Assembly (NCBI GenBank): GCA_030762895.1
Contig: JAUPTC010000216.1
Location: forward strand, 1-64,000
Direction: 5' to 3'
DNA length: 64,000 nucleotides
Source of the DNA: Sophora flavescens
Lineage: Eukaryota > Streptophyta > Magnoliopsida > Fabales > Fabaceae
In this document: positions 62,570 through 64,000 of the stretch, piece after piece
How the letters are laid out: every line of letters begins with the position of its first letter
Position numbering within the stretch: the stretch's first letter is position 1
Position numbers and translations under genes: made by a program
The notes under the pieces: model-generated
What the model was told of the DNA's origin: nothing
Seen by the model: only the letters and a program-made list of their open reading frames with translations
The model's database searches: none

Positions 62570-62946
62570 TCCCCTCCTTCTTTGGGTGAATTCGACCTCG
62601 AATTGAAATAATCTTCATCACCAAAATTAGATATTGGTGGTCCATCTAAAGTATTCCTCACAATCACATTGGGTGCTTCAGACTTAAGTTCAAAATATAT
62701 TTCAATAGGAGGTAAAGCAAGAGTGGGTGATTGGTTGAGCATTTTGGAATCCATGCAAGTTTCCAAACCATGGGGTACTTCCTTTTGGATGAGCTCTTCA
62801 ATTACATCGGTTGTCTTGCAAGCTTCCATTGGAGGAACATCTTCGATTTCCTTCAAAAGAGAATCAACACAAGTAGGCAAAGAGTTAGGAAAAACAACAA
62901 AACATGCATTTACTTTTTTCCTCCTCACTTTTTGTTTTGCTCTCAT
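62521..62946 (-). pseudogene. pre-RT-like segment of the third minus-array unit
   Basis: The frame starts inside the tract (MRAKQKVRRKKVNACFVV) because an extra T in a T-run shifts it, and ends at SSRMI in the LTR. Upstream, scattered A/G-to-T changes (minus strand) create stops between about 62945 and 63060. Confidence 0.68.
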
Positions 62947-63050
62947 ATTTATCTAGTCTCTCACTCTTTTCCATACTCTCATTTTTTTCAAATTTTTTTC
63001 TAGATTCTTTATCACATTTTCATCACTCTTCTTTTCAAATTTTTTACACT

Positions 63051-63605
63051 CTATTTTTCATTTTCTCTCAAATTAGGAGAGACTTCCATAGGTTTCTTTC
63101 CATGAGCACTTGCCACGGCCTCCTTAGAGGTTGAAGTGTTGCCCTCATTCGTTAATTTGTTGTGAAGAACTCTATGGCAATGGTATGGAGCATATCTTCT
63201 CCTCATTATTTTTCTCATCTCAACCCAAGTCTCAATAGGCTCCGCCCCACATCGTCTTCTCTCTTTTTGAAATTGATCCCACCAAACAAGTGCATAGTCC
63301 TTAAATTGAAGAGATGCTAACTTCATTTTCTTTTTCTCATTGTAATTATTGCAATTGAACACTTGCTCTATCTTCATCTCCCATTCCAAATAGACTTTGG
63401 GATCATTCTTCCCATGAAAGGTAGGAACTTGGATCTTGACCCTTTCAATTCTATCTTCTCGGTTTTGAAGGATGGCAAGTTGTCTATCATAATTTGCACT
63501 CATTTGCTCCATTTGCCTTTGAAGGTTTTGTATTTGAGTAGTCATTCTAGCATAAAGAGTTGACAACCTTGGAGAAAATGATGGACTATCTTCATGGCCT
63601 GCCAT
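63051..63605 (-). pseudogene. gag-derived frame of the third minus-array unit
   Basis: It starts at MAGHEDSPSFSPRL and keeps the coiled coil and half capsid domain (with NDPKVYLEW for NDPEVYLEW). It ends at NLRENEK, where an A has become T in the K/E tract. Confidence 0.73.
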
Positions 63606-64000
63606 CACTTGAACACACAATATCAAAAGACAACAAGAAATTATAAAATTCTTCACTACACTCCCTCACTTGTGCACACAAATGTATTTCACTCAATTGG
63701 CTTTTTCCACACAAGATGTAATTTTCACTCTTGCCTTTTTCCACTCAATTGTTCTCTTTTAGGCCTTAGAGGAGTCAAACACAATCCACACAAAAATCCA
63801 AAAATCAAGTAACAAAAATCACAAAACTTATCAAAAAACAGGAGAATAAAATGAAAGGCTAGAAAAGCAAAGCTATGGGAAATAAGAACAAAGGAAGAAG
63901 GGATTTTTTTTTTCAAGAACACAAATTGCTCAAATAGACTTTTCTCTTCTCTTCTCTTCTCTTCTCTTCTCTTTTTTTTTTCCAAGATTTCATGCACACT
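63606..64000 (-). other. leader of the third minus-array unit, cut by the window end
   Basis: It has the same sequence type as the other leaders, to the GAGAA microsatellite at about 63942-63972. Confidence 0.8.

Larger units (their letters stand above)
58279..64000 (-). mobile_element. second tandem array of the gag-only gypsy element, minus strand
   Basis: LTRs at 59051-59977 and 61643-62569 (927 bp each, period 2592) alternate with internal regions, and both ends of the block lie outside the sequence. It is the same family as the 39-56 kb array but a distinct subfamily: the LTR is slightly shorter, the gag start is MAGHEDSPSFSPRL, and the tail has KKAQEVL where the other array has KKDQEVL. 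Confidence 0.93.

Noticed and set aside
1..64000. Host genes, tRNA genes, miRNA precursors
   Set aside because: I looked for frames or folds outside element boundaries and found none. All long frames trace to gag, pol, LTR tails or satellite.

Overview
The window is plant nuclear repeat DNA, almost certainly (peri)centromeric or other heterochromatin of a flowering plant. Nearly every base belongs to an LTR retrotransposon, a short-period satellite, or a fragment of 5S rDNA. I see no host protein-coding gene and no tRNA. A plant origin is supported by Ty1/copia, Athila-like and CRM-like Ty3/gypsy coding domains, by initiator-Met-type primer binding sites, and by the 3' end of a plant-type 5S rRNA gene. 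Three runs of exactly 500 N (19805-20304, 37901-38400, 57779-58278) are scaffold joins, so the order and orientation of the four contigs are not proven.

Contig 1 (1-19804). A decayed copia element (1-4731) has a 3' LTR that is followed directly by a primer binding site and the leader of a second copy (4732-6308). Next comes a lone gypsy LTR (6309-7309), then a young 2.85-kb non-autonomous gypsy element (7371-10217). This abuts an inverted relative whose LTR (11437-12225 plus 19224-19289) is split by a complete 7.0-kb gypsy element (12226-19223, minus strand) with a GCTCA target-site duplication.

Contig 2 (20305-37900). An Athila-like element that has lost its pol region (20305 to about 24711) is followed by a plus-strand gypsy element (24712-31420) with a complete RT-RNaseH-integrase frame. 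Then come a gag-protease-only derivative on the minus strand (31421-34773), a 33-bp satellite (34774-37392), and a 5S spacer with the 3' end of a 5S gene (37393-37900).

Contig 3 (38401-57778) repeats the LTR and satellite of contig 2. Here the satellite is interrupted by a 16.5-kb head-to-tail array of seven LTRs and six gag-only internal regions (39355-55848). The whole array is bounded by one 5-bp duplication, TGGCG. Contig 4 (58279-64000) is part of a second array of the same family on the minus strand, and it carries an intact 425-codon gag-derived frame.

All the gypsy LTRs here start TGATG/TGATA and end CATCA, apart from single-base decay in a few copies. The end of the polyprotein is encoded inside the LTR. 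I infer the CRM (centromeric chromovirus) clade from the LTR termini, the integrase region and the LTR-encoded tail. Autonomous and non-autonomous families share the LTR termini, the polypurine tract, the primer binding site and a set of RNA stems around them. Most of these stems change by compensating substitutions between families, which is the best candidate here for an undescribed cis-acting system. A likely reading is that gag-only or coding-poor derivatives are mobilised in trans by autonomous relatives such as those at 12-19 kb and 25-31 kb, and that one derivative has been amplified in place into satellite-like arrays.
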